A DNA stretch of 64,000 nt, from the NCBI RefSeq assembly GCF_021917145.1, contig NC_061066.1, positions 2,302,333 to 2,366,332 of the forward strand. Reading direction: 5' to 3'. Source of the stretch: Hypomesus transpacificus (taxonomy: Eukaryota; Chordata; Actinopteri; Osmeriformes; Osmeridae). Each line of letters begins with the position of its first letter. Positions within the stretch are counted from its first letter, which is position 1. Positions 14,641 to 37,068 of this stretch are shown here, in pieces. The notes beneath the pieces were generated by a model that saw only the letters and a program-made list of their open reading frames with translations, was not told where the DNA came from and searched no databases. Position numbers and translations under genes: made by a program.

Positions 14641-15130
14641 TGAAATGAGTCTCTGCAGGTTGGGATGTCTGCATGATGCATCAAACTCATTCTCCCACTT
14701 AGAGCTTCAAGTGAGTGTATTAAGCCAAGGCCATAGCCATGGAGTCAACATTGGGGGTGACGAATATATTTGTTATGATTATTTCGGACAGCGTACGTGG
14801 TTGGCTGTCGTAGAGTAGCACATTTATATTCTTATATCAGTTAATTGGGGGGGATATTTTGACCAGATTTGAATATTAGGGGGGATGGGTCCCCCCAATA
14901 TATATTATGATTACGGCCTTGTATTGAGCCACTGGTGTTCAGCTGATCTAAACATGTTTCTCACTCTGGATGAAAAAACTAACTGTTTTGGTGATATTAG
15001 CAAACTGCAAGCATGTAAATGTACACAAGAAAACCCAGAGACCACAAAGCCAAAGCAAAAGAAACCTTCACAACAAATATTTGTTGTCAGCATGCATGGT
15101 GTGGGTGTATGTAAAGTATGCTTGAATGCA

Positions 15131-15270
15131 TGTGTCTGTGTGTGTCTGTGTGTGTGTGTGTGTGTGTCTGTGTGTGTGTGTTTGTGAGTGTCTGTGTGTG
15201 TGTCTGTGTGTGTGTGTGTCTGTGTGTGTGTGTGTCTGTGTGTGTGTGTGTGTCTGTGTGTGTGTGTGTC
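15131..15270. repeat. (TG)n/(TGTC)n compound microsatellite
   Basis: 140 bases of TG with regular TGTC variants. Long open frames on both strands here are artefacts of the repeat. Confidence 0.96.
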
Positions 15271-16461
15271 AGACTGGCCCTGTGGAGGCAGGTCAGACAT
15301 CTCCACCAGGCTGGCTTAATTCTAACAGAGTCCTGGTGTGAGAGGAGAGAAGTAGGACAGTTCACAGTGGCTGCCTCTGACATTGAGCTCTATCTACAGA
15401 TGTTCAGTAAACAAACTGATAACGCGTGTTTGTGTGTACATGTGCATTTCCTGGTCGAAAAACTGGAAATCAGTGTATCAAATACAGGATTGTGCACTCT
15501 CTTTACAAAACGTAGCCAACTATTTTTAAGTACTTTTTTAATTCAGTGTCAGATAATTCCATGCCCGAATGAATTAATAATGGTTTCCCAAGGCATGTTT
15601 CCATATTCTATAACAGCTTAATTATATAATACCATAACGTTTGCCCTCAAACGTTTATAGCCATCCTTCAAGGATGAATTATGACGATTACAAAAACATT
15701 ACAGATGAATAAAATAATCTCTATTCAATTCAATCCAATTAAGCGGCATGTTTCCTAATTAGTCTTTCTTCTGCAAACAGGATCTCATTCTTCTTCTAGG
15801 GCTTTCTTCTCAATGCCGCTGAATGGCCTGCTGGGAAATCCAGCAGATGTCAATCTATTGATCCTTGTTCACTGCGGTAAAATCAATATGCTCGCAGGTT
15901 TTTCAGGTTTCTGATTTTTCTAGTTCTCATGTTAGGTTTAAATGGTTAAATTATTACATATAATTTCTTACTAGGATTTATTGTTCTAGAAAGTATAGTT
16001 TCATTTAGCAAATACTGTACATCTTTCAACAATGACCAAAGACCACAGTTAGGAAAGAAGCACTGTCCAGAAGAGAGAAAAAATATTTCTAAAAACGATT
16101 CAACATATAAATTGCCTATATAAAGAGGAGGGTCGATATCCCAAAATTTAGATGACCCTTTAATAAGTTTTTATTTATTTATTCCTCAGCCAATTCTCAC
16201 TCATCTCCATTAATCTTTTATTTAGATTCTACCGCCAAATGCCAGGAATAGTGTCCCGGCAAGCAGATCCATGGTCAGTTTTTCAAGTCCAAACCTAATA
16301 CATCAGCAGAGAGTGCTCTAAACTGACCACACACAAGTCTCCATAAACAACACGACTCAACGACACATCTTTACAAATATCTATGCAGACCTGAGCCGTG
16401 ACATACCAACACAATCAGTTACCTCACTGAAACCAGGGCCTACCCTTGTACAGCAGCTACC

Positions 16462-23174
<6,713 letters not shown>

Positions 23175-23986
23175 CTTCGGACTAGAAACTAAGACATTTG
23201 TTTGACTGGGGTACTTCGGCTCAATTTATTCTTGACTTGAATAGTATATCCTTGTCAGGGTAAGGGCAAAAGACCGAAGCCTGTGCCAAGGGTCTCCTTC
23301 AGTCTGTCCTGTGTTTGTTCTTGTGACATCAATTTGGCCAACTGGAAAACCAGGAGCAATAGTTAGACAAAACCACCCTTGTCACAGCTTGTGGGTCTGG
23401 ACCCATGACAGTGATGCAGAGAGTGGGCTGGACCGTGTGATGCTGGTCCAGTAATTGGAAACAAGAGGTCTTTCACTTATCTAATGGGATAATACAGATC
23501 CCCATGTGAAGCTCATTCTTGGGAAGGCACTAAAGTCTTATACCTATGACTGCAGTTTTGGACAATACTTTATTGTATGGCTGGGGGGTGAGAGAATGGG
23601 TTTCTGAATCTAGGCAACATTTAAAAAAAATAATTGTCAAAGTCTATTGTTTTATGTAATACGAACATAGACCTGTAATGAAAACGTTATTGTGAGATGT
23701 CACTAAAATTACACAAACCTTATAACGTTAATGTGAGATGTCACTAAAATTACACGAACCTTATGGTAACAAATGCTCATCCGCACACCTGCTACTGATG
23801 CCTCTCGTCTCGTTAATCGACAATGACGTCAGGTAGTTCGTGGAATCGACACCCTTTGATAATGCGTAATTCGAGCAATATAACACTGTCAAACATGTAA
23901 ATATGTTTGTTTTTCTCATTCCCTAAGTCGTTAAACCCTTTACTGTTTTTAAGTATATCTTGACTAATCGTTACAAACGTTTGCAG
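23175..23986. other. Divergent intergenic region between esterase and ZP-protein gene
   Basis: About 0.8 kb separates the esterase start codon (minus) from the first clear exon of the uromodulin-like gene (plus), so it should hold the promoters of both. It contains a 41-bp direct repeat at 23683-23764 and AT-rich DNA. The first exon of the plus-strand gene may lie here. One candidate is an ATG at about 23797 whose short frame reaches a GT donor near 23834 in the right phase, but this is a guess. Confidence 0.5.
23683..23764. repeat. Two-copy 41-bp tandem repeat
   Basis: Units 23683-23723 and 23724-23764 are nearly identical; both begin AACGTTA and end in CCTTAT, with two visible base differences. 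The repeat lies in the divergent promoter interval. Confidence 0.85.
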
Positions 23987-26900
23987 GATCTACTTTACGT
24001 CTCCAATTGTCTTATTCGTTTTTGTACCCCAGACGACATCACTCGGTAAGCATCCCAAGTCGAGAGATTCACGTCAGTATTCAAGCACCTTTTCATTATT
24101 TCCTCACCCTAGTTGCAATGTGAGTTTGGCAGAAAAGAAATCTCATCGATAATGCAATAGGCCTACCAATTCGCAGCGTCTTTTCCTTTTTCAGTAAGAT
24201 GCCAAAGTTTTACACTCTCCATGTGCTGGACGATTAGGAACATCAGCTTGTTTGACAGGTGACTGAACACTGTTTTCTTTTGTTAAGTTCTGTTTCACCA
24301 TGTTAAATACAGTTATGTTTACCCATAGATCAGATAATATATGGTTGAACACCAACAAAATCCAATCAATGTGGAAAAAGGACAAATTCACATCATTGAC
24401 AGTTTCCCCATCGTTGAACCACACTGTAACCCTTGAGTATGGAGACGAGGTCTGGAAATGGACATTTTCAGTCTTGCCGAGTGAGTATGCCTGCGTCTCC
24501 CTTGATCAGAAAGAAAAAGTAATTCAAAGGAGAAATGTTCTTATCCGTGTGCCCAATTGTGAGCACAAGGACTGCTTTTCTTTCACCTTCTCAGATACTA
24601 GCAACATTGTAGTCAGAGGTCAACTCAAGCCTGAGCAGCAGCCCTCCAAAACCACCCTGGTGGGTATGATGTCAGTGACACCATCTCTCAGTACACGCAT
24701 GCATATCTCTCCTCCCATGGACACACACATCAGTTCTCACTGCTGAACTGAGAACTACATGATCAATTGTATTCTTCTGTAAATAACCATTAAGGATGTC
24801 TGGAATCCAACATTTCATCGCCAGTAACTGTGTTAATGTGCATATGACAATGTGAACCACTGTCCATGTGAACAAATATCAAACAAGCATCTCTTCCTCC
24901 CAAGTAGGAAGCCATGCAGTTGTTGTCTGACGATGAGGTTTTTCCATGTGAAGCAGGCACTCGGTACCTCTATCAGGATGAAAACCTCATCATCGCTCTG
25001 GGTACGTTTTCTATGACAAAACATGTCATTATGATTGAATGAAAGATACATATGTGGGTGTTGTGAGAGGGTGCAATAGAGAAGAGTAGATGAGACAGAC
25101 AAAGAAACAACAAGAAACAAGACTTAGAAGAGCAAAGAGAAACAAGCTCTTCAGAACATCTAAGCTGAGCTGCACCTAGATTCCTCCGTTTTGGATTCCT
25201 TTCTGCTCACGCCCCTTTGTCTCCCCTCCAGGCCACACCCCACGATACCCTCTCAAAATGGAGCCCAGGAGTTCCTCAATGTTACTGATATCCTGGCAGA
25301 GGGCGTCCTCTGATTCCTCTGCCTCCCCTGCCAACCTAGTGTCTCTCTACCACCCTGATACGAAGGCCTACGTTCTTCTGACTTCAGACACGACCCACTC
25401 CAAATACTACCGCTTCACTGGCCTGGATTCCTGTGGCCCCTATGCTGCCTGTGTAGAGAGGGAAGGCTCTCACACGCTCACCTGCCTCTATGCCAACACA
25501 GGTAGGGCTTAAAAACAGGCGCCAGCCTAAACGTATGAAAGGTCACTCATTTGTTAGGATTTATGTGTTTTGGATATGTTGTTTGCTTCATTTTGAATTA
25601 TTATCGTTTTGGGGTGATAGTCCCGGATATGCCTAGAAACTTCCAGGTGGTATCATGGAACGTCACCAGCATCACGGTGGGTTGGGACTGTCCGGACAAC
25701 AACAGGTTCTCCCTCTTTCTCGTCACGGCCTTCTACCTCAACGGAAGCGACTACATCCTTGAGGAGAGGTACTTCAGGCACACTCTGAAGAGCTTTGTGT
25801 TTACGCTGCTGGACCTGCAGCCCTGTAGCAGGGTGAAGTTTGGTCTGCAGACCGTGTGTGAGTTTGACACAGCGTCTCACTTCAGCAGGATGGTCCTTAT
25901 CGATGGGAACACTGGTGAGAAAAGAGGAAAAAAACGTCATTAGATAATCATTTCGATATTTTTGTGTTTTTATCTCCCAGGAGGAAGTCTCTTATTCAGC
26001 AGGGGGTCTCCTCCATTTGTTTTGTTCTCTTGAAAGTTTTAAGGAAGTTGTACCATGTGAGGGCATGTGCGAATCCCCCTGTGACATGGCTCGTAATTAG
26101 TTTTGTATCCTCTTGTCCATCCTCCAGTCCACTCAGACATCCATAACCTGCATCAAACCTCCTCTGGGCCTGGCAGCTACACCCTGACCTGGGAGGTGAA
26201 GAACATTTCCACAATCTCTGCATTCAGAGTGTACCACCAGGGGGCGCTCCACGCCTCCACCCTGCTCACCACACACACGGTGGACGGCCTGGAGCCCTGC
26301 CAGTACTACCTCACCAGGGTGGAGGCCATATGTGGGGACAGCGTGGTCATGAGCTGGAGGAGCGTAACTGCGTGCTCGGGTACTGGAGGACCACCTTTCA
26401 TGTTTGGGTGATTGAGATGTTGTTCCATTGAAAGTACAGCAGATCATCTTACAGAGCTTGGATTTGTTTTAGTTATTAGTTTAGTTTATCTGTGAGTGCA
26501 TCCGTGTGTGTGTGTGTGTGTACATGGGTGTGTCCTTCCTCCCACAGGAACTCCAGGTGTGTCAGATCTGAAGTATCACTCTGAAAACTCCACGGCTCTG
26601 TGGACAGCCGATGCCGGCGGCGAGGCAGTATTCCAGTACCAGCTGTCGTACGCAAACAACAGCACCATCATCCAGAAGGGGTATCTGACGGAGACCATGC
26701 TCCCCCTCCCAGGGCTGATCGAGGGGGCCCGCTATGTCCTGGACGTGTGGGAGGAGTGTAATGGGGAGATGAGTGCCAACCAAGCACTGCTGGTCTTCAA
26801 TGGGATCAACGTGGCCCTCAGACCCCTTGATCTGGACTTTGGTTGGTTTTGTGTGCTGTGAAGATGTTTGTAAAGCTGTCAGGGAATTATTTATTATTCA

Positions 26901-27022
26901 CCAGTGTTTACTGATGAGTGTGATTTAGGTCCACATCACATCACTGAAAATCCCTTCATTATGTCTTTAAAATGAATGCGTTCAGTAGACCTCATTTTGT
27001 GACTTGCAGTTAAATGCTGTAC

Positions 27023-27065
<43 letters not shown>

Positions 27066-30000
27066 AGGGTTAGAGATGGAAGACCCCAGCCCAGTGCTGG
27101 TTCTGGAGGTGCCCTGGCTGCTGCCAGAGGCCCTGCATAGCCCCACATCTGAGCCCAGGGCCAAACTGCAGCACATCATTGAAAAAAAAGTGAGGGTTGA
27201 TTTTTTATTTTTTTTACTTACTTAATCATGTTTTAGGTATTTTAGCTTCGACCTGAAACCTCTCACAAAAGGTATGTTTGTCTACACTGAGGGCATCTAA
27301 GTCAGAGATGTATCCAGTAGTGTACTTGCCAACAGATGTACACACAGAAATGCTTACTAATATTAAAATATTTGAAAACACTTATGGACCTTGTGGAGAT
27401 ATGATTCCCAACATCCAATCCTGTCATATTTCACTCATTCTTTATCAAGGAGACAAGAGAATGGCTATTTGGGGGTACAGGAAATAGACTAAATTCAACC
27501 CTGTCTTTTTTTTGTCAGTTGGAGGAGCTGCTGAAAGACTTCCCACAGAAAGCCAGGGTACAATTGGATGGCTTCAGGAATGCGAGCCAGTCAAATACAA
27601 ACATCCTTTTTAGTGTGTTTGATGCCTTGATAACAGACAGGGACGTGCCACTGCCAGTAGGAGACCTGCTGGACCATGTCCAGTCCCTCCAGCTGCCCAA
27701 CGTATACGTCAACAATGGCATCATTTACTGGGACGGTGAGAAGGATCTCCTCACCTGAGTTCAATATACATAGAAACGATTTGAAAACATAATTGAACCG
27801 ATTCACCTTTGTAAAGTTTTGCCATCTCCTTTACAAAATAGCTAAAAAAAAAGTTTACTTAGCTACTATATACTGTACCTGGTTCCTGTTGCACTTTGAT
27901 TAGAGACAGAATTTATGTTCTAAAATGTATTTTCTTATTTGAGTTCTGAGTGTTTCCATTCCCTAGACCCAGATGAGTGCTCCTCCCCTGACCTGATCAG
28001 GTGTCCCTCCCACTCTCTCTGTATCAACACCCTGGACTCCTATACCTGTGTCTGTCACCCTGGTTACTATGATGTCCGCTCACCCCTGACCCCCTCCCTG
28101 GACCTAGCGTCTGCTCCTGTCTGTTACGGTATGTCAGTCCATTCCACCACACCTCCAAAGTCAAGTACAAAGTTGCTAGAGTCAAACCCGTAACCATGCG
28201 TCCTAACACTATCAACAACACAGCTTGGCCACAACCCCCCCACCCCCTCACCCCGCTTCCCATTGTCAGTTGTCAAGTATCCCACTGCTATCATTATCGG
28301 AACATAATTTGTCGACTATCCGACTGCTATCACTATTACAATGTATCTAGGGCTTGACGATTAGTAGAATAATTGAAAGGTGTTTGTGTGAGAGAGTCAC
28401 TGCTCTCCCCACGTCTTCTCCACACAAACAGAGAACGGAATGTTCACCCAGTGCCTGGACAGACGGATGGCGGGAGGCGTCTCCAAAGCCTTTCTGACTG
28501 CTTACCTAGGCGGCGACGTGACGGTCTTCCTGAATGACGGCCGCTGCGCCGTGAACGAGAGCGAGACGCTGTACCACTTCAGCTCCTCGCAGTGTGGTAC
28601 CGAGAGGCTGGTGAGTGGTCCACCCGTAGATGAAGGACGTCATGTAGGAACAAACACGGGCGATCCCTAAGGGATGGTCAGATTCTAGTCATGTGCAGGG
28701 CATCGTCATGAACGCATACTAGACAGGCAGGCGGTATGCCATGGAAATCTGTAATGAAATTACGCTTGTGTACACGGCACTTTCTGTCGACGTAATGGGA
28801 TTGTGTGTGGTGCGTTCCGTCTCTAGGTGAACACGACACACATCGAGTTCCAGAACTCTCTGACTGTCACCTTGATCAGCCAGATGACCATCACACGCAG
28901 GGATCTGAAGGTTATCTGGAAGTGTGTGTACCCACGAACCTACAACATCCTCAATGTGCGGATTAACGTAGATCAAGATAGGTGACAAATGAAACATTTT
29001 GTGTGTCCTTGAAGTAAACATCTACGTTTTCTGTACTATATACAGATCACAAGTGTCATGGTGTTGCTTGACGGTATTCCTCCCTCACTTGCCCTCTCCT
29101 GGGATCAATCCAGGATCCTCTGACTAACGCAGTCAACAACCACCTTTCATAATCACCGCTTTAGCTAGCTACTATCCCTGAAAAACTTGCTGTTTTAGTG
29201 GGTGTGATTTATACCAAGGACAAGTTGAACCAATTCTACTCATATCTCATTCAGTATAGTTCAGTCTGCTTTGCTCTCAGTTAAAAAGCCTCCACTTACA
29301 GAAAAACCTCCTGTCCGTTTGGCATACTCCAGGGTGTCCTCCCACTCTGTGGGCGTCGTCAACTCGTCCCACAGTCTGTTCCTGACCATGAACTTGTACA
29401 GCGACCTCTCCTACACCAACAGAGAGCCCGTCTCCATCACCCAGGCCGACGCGCTGTTCTTCGAGGTGGCCCTGCAGACGGAGCACACCTTCACCCCCGA
29501 GGTGCTCCTGAAGGTCTCGACCTGCTGGGCCACGGAGAGCCCCGCACCCAACAACACGGTCGTTGGCATCTTCCTCCTGGAGGGGTGAGTTTCCTCTGTG
29601 GGGGCGGGGGGGGGGGGGGGGGGGCAGTCTTAATAGTTTTCAGTGCATTCATACTCTTTGTACTTTGTAATCTGAACCGACTTGCAAGTTACATGGTTAG
29701 GTGAAAAAAGACCCAGACACACGTAGCCACTGCATTTATTGTTTGTAACTGTTTACTCTTTCTCATCGACTCTCATTTTGAATTTCATGGAACTGAACAA
29801 TGCAATCCTATTCCCCCAATCAGATGCCCTGTGGACAGTACGTTCCACTGGCTGTCACTGAACGGAGTGGCACAGAGGAGCAGGTTTTCTCTCCAGATGT
29901 TCACCATGCCTCGGGGCCTGCCCATCTACTTCCACTGTCTGGCCCACATATGCAGACACGATGAGGACTGCACCACTGTAAACCAATTCAATTCACTTAA

Positions 30001-30589
30001 TTAAATTGATCGTTTTTGCTGGCTTGTCATTAGTTGATTAACAACATGTTTCTTATACTTGTAAGATGTCATGTGTTTCGCAGTTGAGCTTCTGTTAGTG
30101 TTCAATTCTTCTGGATTGAATAACTGTTCTTTGACTATTGATTAGAATTTATGGACTATTTGCTTATTGATTTGTGTTTATTGACACTGTATCTATTTCT
30201 CTAATCCCACGTTTATATTTTAAAGAATTGTACCGCTCCACGACTTTCTAAGAGGTCAGTGTCCCAGAGGAACGTGAACACCAGACAGATGTCAGTGGTG
30301 TCAGCTGGCCCTCTGGTGGTCAGCCTGACGGCAAAGCCAGACACCAAACCCTCTGACTGTGAGTAGATGTGCTGGGATCACGGCTGTGTAAATAAATGGG
30401 CCTACCTCCCGGCCTATGTCTTTTTTTGTGTGTTTTTTTTAGATTTTGTGTTTCTTTCATTCAGGGGGTGAAATGGGGACACTGATCTCCGTTGTTGGTG
30501 GGACTGTAGGCTTCTTTCTGTTGGCTGTGCTTGGAGCCATTGCATCCCAAGCCATAATGATGTATTATAAGAGACCAAGGCTTCAATGA
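23987..30589 (+). CDS. umodl1: Uromodulin-like membrane protein (FN3-SEA-EGF-ZP)
   Basis: Seventeen exons in continuous phase give about 1,078 codons: 23987-24045, 24195-24258, 24329-24659, 24908-25001, 25232-25501, 25621-25914, 26128-26379, 26548-26841, 27068-27189, 27519-27735, 27967-28128, 28432-28610, 28827-28981, 29255-29584, 29824-29977, 30226-30358, 30465-30589. The start-codon exon is not resolved. Exon 23987 encodes a hydrophobic, signal-like stretch (IVLFVFV). Next come a Cys-bearing N-terminal part, four FN3-like modules on single phase-1 exons (25232 to 26841), a SEA-like module (27068-27735), a calcium-binding-type EGF (DPDECSS, 27967), a ZP domain (28432-30358) with a dibasic site (LSKR) near its end, and a transmembrane helix (LISVVGGTVGFFLLAVLGAI) with a short basic tail. 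The ZP domain predicts polymerising extracellular filaments after cleavage. UMODL1 has the same module types; no EMI or WAP module was seen, so orthology is tentative. Confidence 0.7.
27024..27065. repeat. 42-base C homopolymer forming a 3' splice-site tract
   Basis: Uninterrupted C run directly followed by AG and the coding exon at 27068 of the uromodulin-like gene, so it serves as that exon's polypyrimidine tract. Confidence 0.95.
29606..29624. repeat. 19-base G homopolymer beside a 5' splice site
   Basis: Begins about 21 bases after the donor at 29585 of the uromodulin-like gene; preceded by GGGGC. Confidence 0.95.
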
Positions 30590-30703
30590 ATATATGAATG
30601 AATGTAGTGGTTCTAGTGAGCTGCATTCAGTATGCAGCATTTTCAGTGCTACTGCAATGTACATAATACAGTTATGTATTCCTCCAGTGATATCACATTG
30701 CTA

Positions 30704-30709
30704 AATAAA
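30704..30709 (+). promoter_or_regulatory. Poly(A) signal of the uromodulin-like gene
   Basis: AATAAA lies 115 bases after the stop codon (30587-30589) and about 155 bases before the krr1 start codon, so the 3' end of one gene abuts the promoter of the next. Confidence 0.75.
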
Positions 30710-30864
30710 ATGTAAAAAACGATCACGTTAATTTATTGAATTAATCGCCACAGAATATAATTGACACAGAAACATGATCGTAAAAAATGGTTCATTAAGA
30801 CTGAAGATGCAGAAACACCCGGTGGATATAGTACTTCCGGTTTAGAATATCTGGTACAACAACA

Positions 30865-34463
<3,599 letters not shown>

Positions 34464-34912
34464 TTGTGAAAGCCTGGTCAGTTGACTGCAAGAGATGGAA
34501 CAGGAACTCAGAAGGATTGTGACATGTCCACATGTGACAGTTTGAGTCCACGCAATGACTAAAGTACTTTAAAGTATATAGCAGTGTCAATGGTGTTTTC
34601 CATTCCCCTGTTCTGTGAGGTTTATTTAGGATATTCCTACAACTTCAACAAGACGCATGGACTTTATTAACATGACTCTGAACCTGACGGATTAACACAG
34701 CTCTGCATACACCTTTTCTTACCTTGTATTTGGTCAATTATGATTGACGTGTAGAGACATTTCGTTTGTGCACAACCCATGTTTGCCAGGCATGCAGGTT
34801 AATGGACAGAAACGCATCATTTTCCAAGTATTTCTATTGATAAATAACATTCATATGAAGCGGGATTCATCGCTGTCTGTTCTCTTTATATTGGGACATT
34901 TTGTAAGTACCA

Positions 34913-34918
34913 AATAAA
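34913..34918 (+). promoter_or_regulatory. krr1 poly(A) signal
   Basis: AATAAA about 450 bases after the krr1 stop. The glipr1-like gene ends at 35045 on the other strand, so the two genes are tail-to-tail with about 130 bp between this signal and the other stop codon. Confidence 0.75.
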
Positions 34919-35044
34919 TGTTAATGTATTTAAAGTGATTGTAGTGTGTGTTTAACACCATACAAAAATGTTCAAATTTCATCCTATGGTCTCTTGAGGC
35001 ACATCCCAAATGCATAGTGATCATGAAACACCAGACTGCCTAAT

Positions 35045-37068
35045 CTATTCATAGAAGAAGATGTCAGGGTAGTATTGCTTTGCACCATATGCAGAGAGGA
35101 AGGTGAGGAGCAGGGCTAGTGGTCGGATGACCAGAATGGACACGCAGGCTGTCCCAGTTTCGTAGTCCCAGTCAGGAGTCCAGCTGTAGTCTGCACACAA
35201 ACACACAGGTTACCGCACAGGTGAATACCAGTCCACTGCACTGTCCCTGGACAGGAGGGGCATGTGAATAGGGATGGGTATAGCTAGATATGCTACGTAT
35301 CTTGGCCGCGTTTCCCAGATTTGTTAAGAAGCTCTTAACGCTAAGGGCTTCTTAACGAATCTGAGAAACGCGGCCCTTATTAGTGTCTGTACCAATGTGA
35401 AAAGAACATTGGAGTCCCCACTAGTAATTAGTGGTAGGGCTGATGTAGTGTTGGCATACAGGGTGATGATACAAATGGCTGTCCTCAGTCATATTCAAAC
35501 CTACACTACTGGTGCTGTTCTTCTACGTATGTCATAGGTAACAATACATGGGAATGTACTGAACAGAGGTGAAAGCATGTGATTAAATCAATAATGTAAC
35601 CAAAAAAGGAAGATATGTAGCTTTTAGCTGAGGAGTGTACAGTGCTACACTCTGTGAGAGGGTCCGTTTTCTTGCACTGTTCTCATGCTACAGTGTTATG
35701 TAGTATTCACTATGACTTACTTCTTGGTGCATCTCGTTCTTGGTTGCCTGTGAAGAGAGAGGGCACCGTAAGATGTAGCCAGGAATCATAAAGGTTCAAG
35801 GTCATGTGATGAAGCTGAAGTAGGTGGAGCGGTCGGGACCCAGGTGTGATGAGGAGGACAGGGGAAAAAACGAAGTGGCCGTGTTGTGCAACACCTTTGC
35901 ATAGCAATTCCCTTTGGGGGTTTCAGAGCGCTTTTCCAAACTGACTGCAACAGTGGCTTACAGAAAATATGACAGCTTTGTGGTTTCCTGCTAGCTGGGT
36001 GTGAAATGAGACTCACGGCATAGGTTCCCCTGACATTCGTTGGTTCCAACCTCACAGTCGCTACAAGCAGCTCCAGTCTTGTATGGTTTCCTCCCAACCA
36101 CGTTGCCCCTGGTGACGGAAGCGTAAAGCACACCCAAAAATACGTATGGGACGGAAAAATGATATTCATTTATAGATGAGTGTTTGTGTGCAGTTTCATC
36201 TTGACTCACGCAGGGGCATAGTTGCACACAAATATAGCCGCCTTTGTTGTAGGAAAGTTGGTCCGAGCCACTCCGTTTGGACAGATGTTGACTGCACAGC
36301 CAACCTTGTAGCTGCTAGCCCATACAACCTGGGAATAGCAGCACTTATCAAGCAAACGTGATTAAATTCTGTGACTGTTAACAAGATCAACAATTTCCAA
36401 GGGACCATCTTAGTGAAAACCAGCTATTATTTATGGGGTTATGTACTTTATCACAGCAAGCATGCACAGTGTTGAAGCTCATTATACTGTACCTGAGTGT
36501 AGTGGCCACAGACCTTACCCTGCATACACGTATTGCTTCGATTGGAGTAGTTTATCACCTCAGCAACCCACAGGTTCAAAGAACTTTGTACTGAGAAGAT
36601 TGAGATGGGGTATCCTGTCCAGATGTTCTCTCCAACAGAGGAGAACGAGGGATGGACTCGCTTGGGATCTTTCAGGTAGATGTTGTGTTGGAAATCACAC
36701 TTTCTGGACCATGCTCTGGCTGTGATGGCCAGTCCCTCATCCCAGGTCTGGATGGAAACAATGCCATAATAATGAAAGGATCAACATTAGCATGAAGACA
36801 GGAAGAAAAAAGGTGGAACGTAGATTAGCTATGTTCCCCTTTTGATGAAGATTGTATGTGAGGTAACCTCACATCTTACCATATAAAGCATGTCACTAGC
36901 ATCTTTCACCGTAGATCACACAGAGTTGTGCATCTTCACACAATCATCGATGAATTGTCCATCTTTGATGTCTGGCAGTGACGGGGAATCCTGTCCTGAC
37001 ACCAGACAGCCAGACATACCAAGAACAAGCCCAGTACAAAGCAGCCGAGGTAATACTATCTGCCACAT
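35045..37068 (-). CDS. glipr1: GLIPR1-like CAP-domain protein, with an in-frame stop in exon 1
   Basis: Six exons in phase, 5' to 3': 37068-36880, 36747-36493, 36328-36210, 36108-36017, 35747-35721, 35190-35045 (275 codons before the final TAG). The protein would have a leader (LPRLLCTGLVLG), a CAP domain with the SSVGENIWTG block, signature CGHYTQVVWA across the exon 2/3 junction and CNYAPAGN across exon 3/4, a Cys-rich hinge (GAACSDCEVG), and a C-terminal hydrophobic helix as in GLIPR1. CAP proteins of this group are membrane or secreted proteins of uncertain biochemical role. Odd feature: codon 51 is TGA (36918-36916), replacing an Arg that family members usually have after the conserved HN. 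All splice sites and downstream frames are intact. It is either a young pseudogene, a segregating nonsense allele or a sequence error. Position next to krr1 matches mammals. Confidence 0.88.
35304..35375. mobile_element. 72-bp palindromic MITE, copy 2
   Basis: Termini GGCCGCGTTTCCCAGATT and (reverse complement) GGCCGCGTTTCTCAGATT, flanked by a 3-bp duplication CTT. It shares ends and TTAAGAAGCTCTTAACG core with the 105-bp copy at 18668-18772. Its location is intron 5 of the glipr1-like gene. Confidence 0.88.
36916..36918 (-). other. In-frame TGA (codon 51) in the glipr1-like gene
   Basis: Reading the minus strand, CAC AAC TCT GTG TGA TCT ACG continues in frame to the normal donor at 36879. 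One C-to-T change from CGA would give this codon. A weak in-frame GT seven bases upstream of the stop could in principle remove it by splicing. Confidence 0.85.

Noticed and set aside
15087..15621. Long open frames through the TG repeat
   Set aside because: Simple-sequence artefact on both strands.
29112..29150. Extra small exon of the uromodulin-like gene
   Set aside because: It would introduce a stop; the acceptor at 29254 restores the ZP frame without it.
36916..36918. TGA read as selenocysteine in the glipr1-like gene
   Set aside because: The family has Arg here, not Cys; GLIPR1 proteins are not known selenoproteins, and no SECIS-like hairpin was identified.
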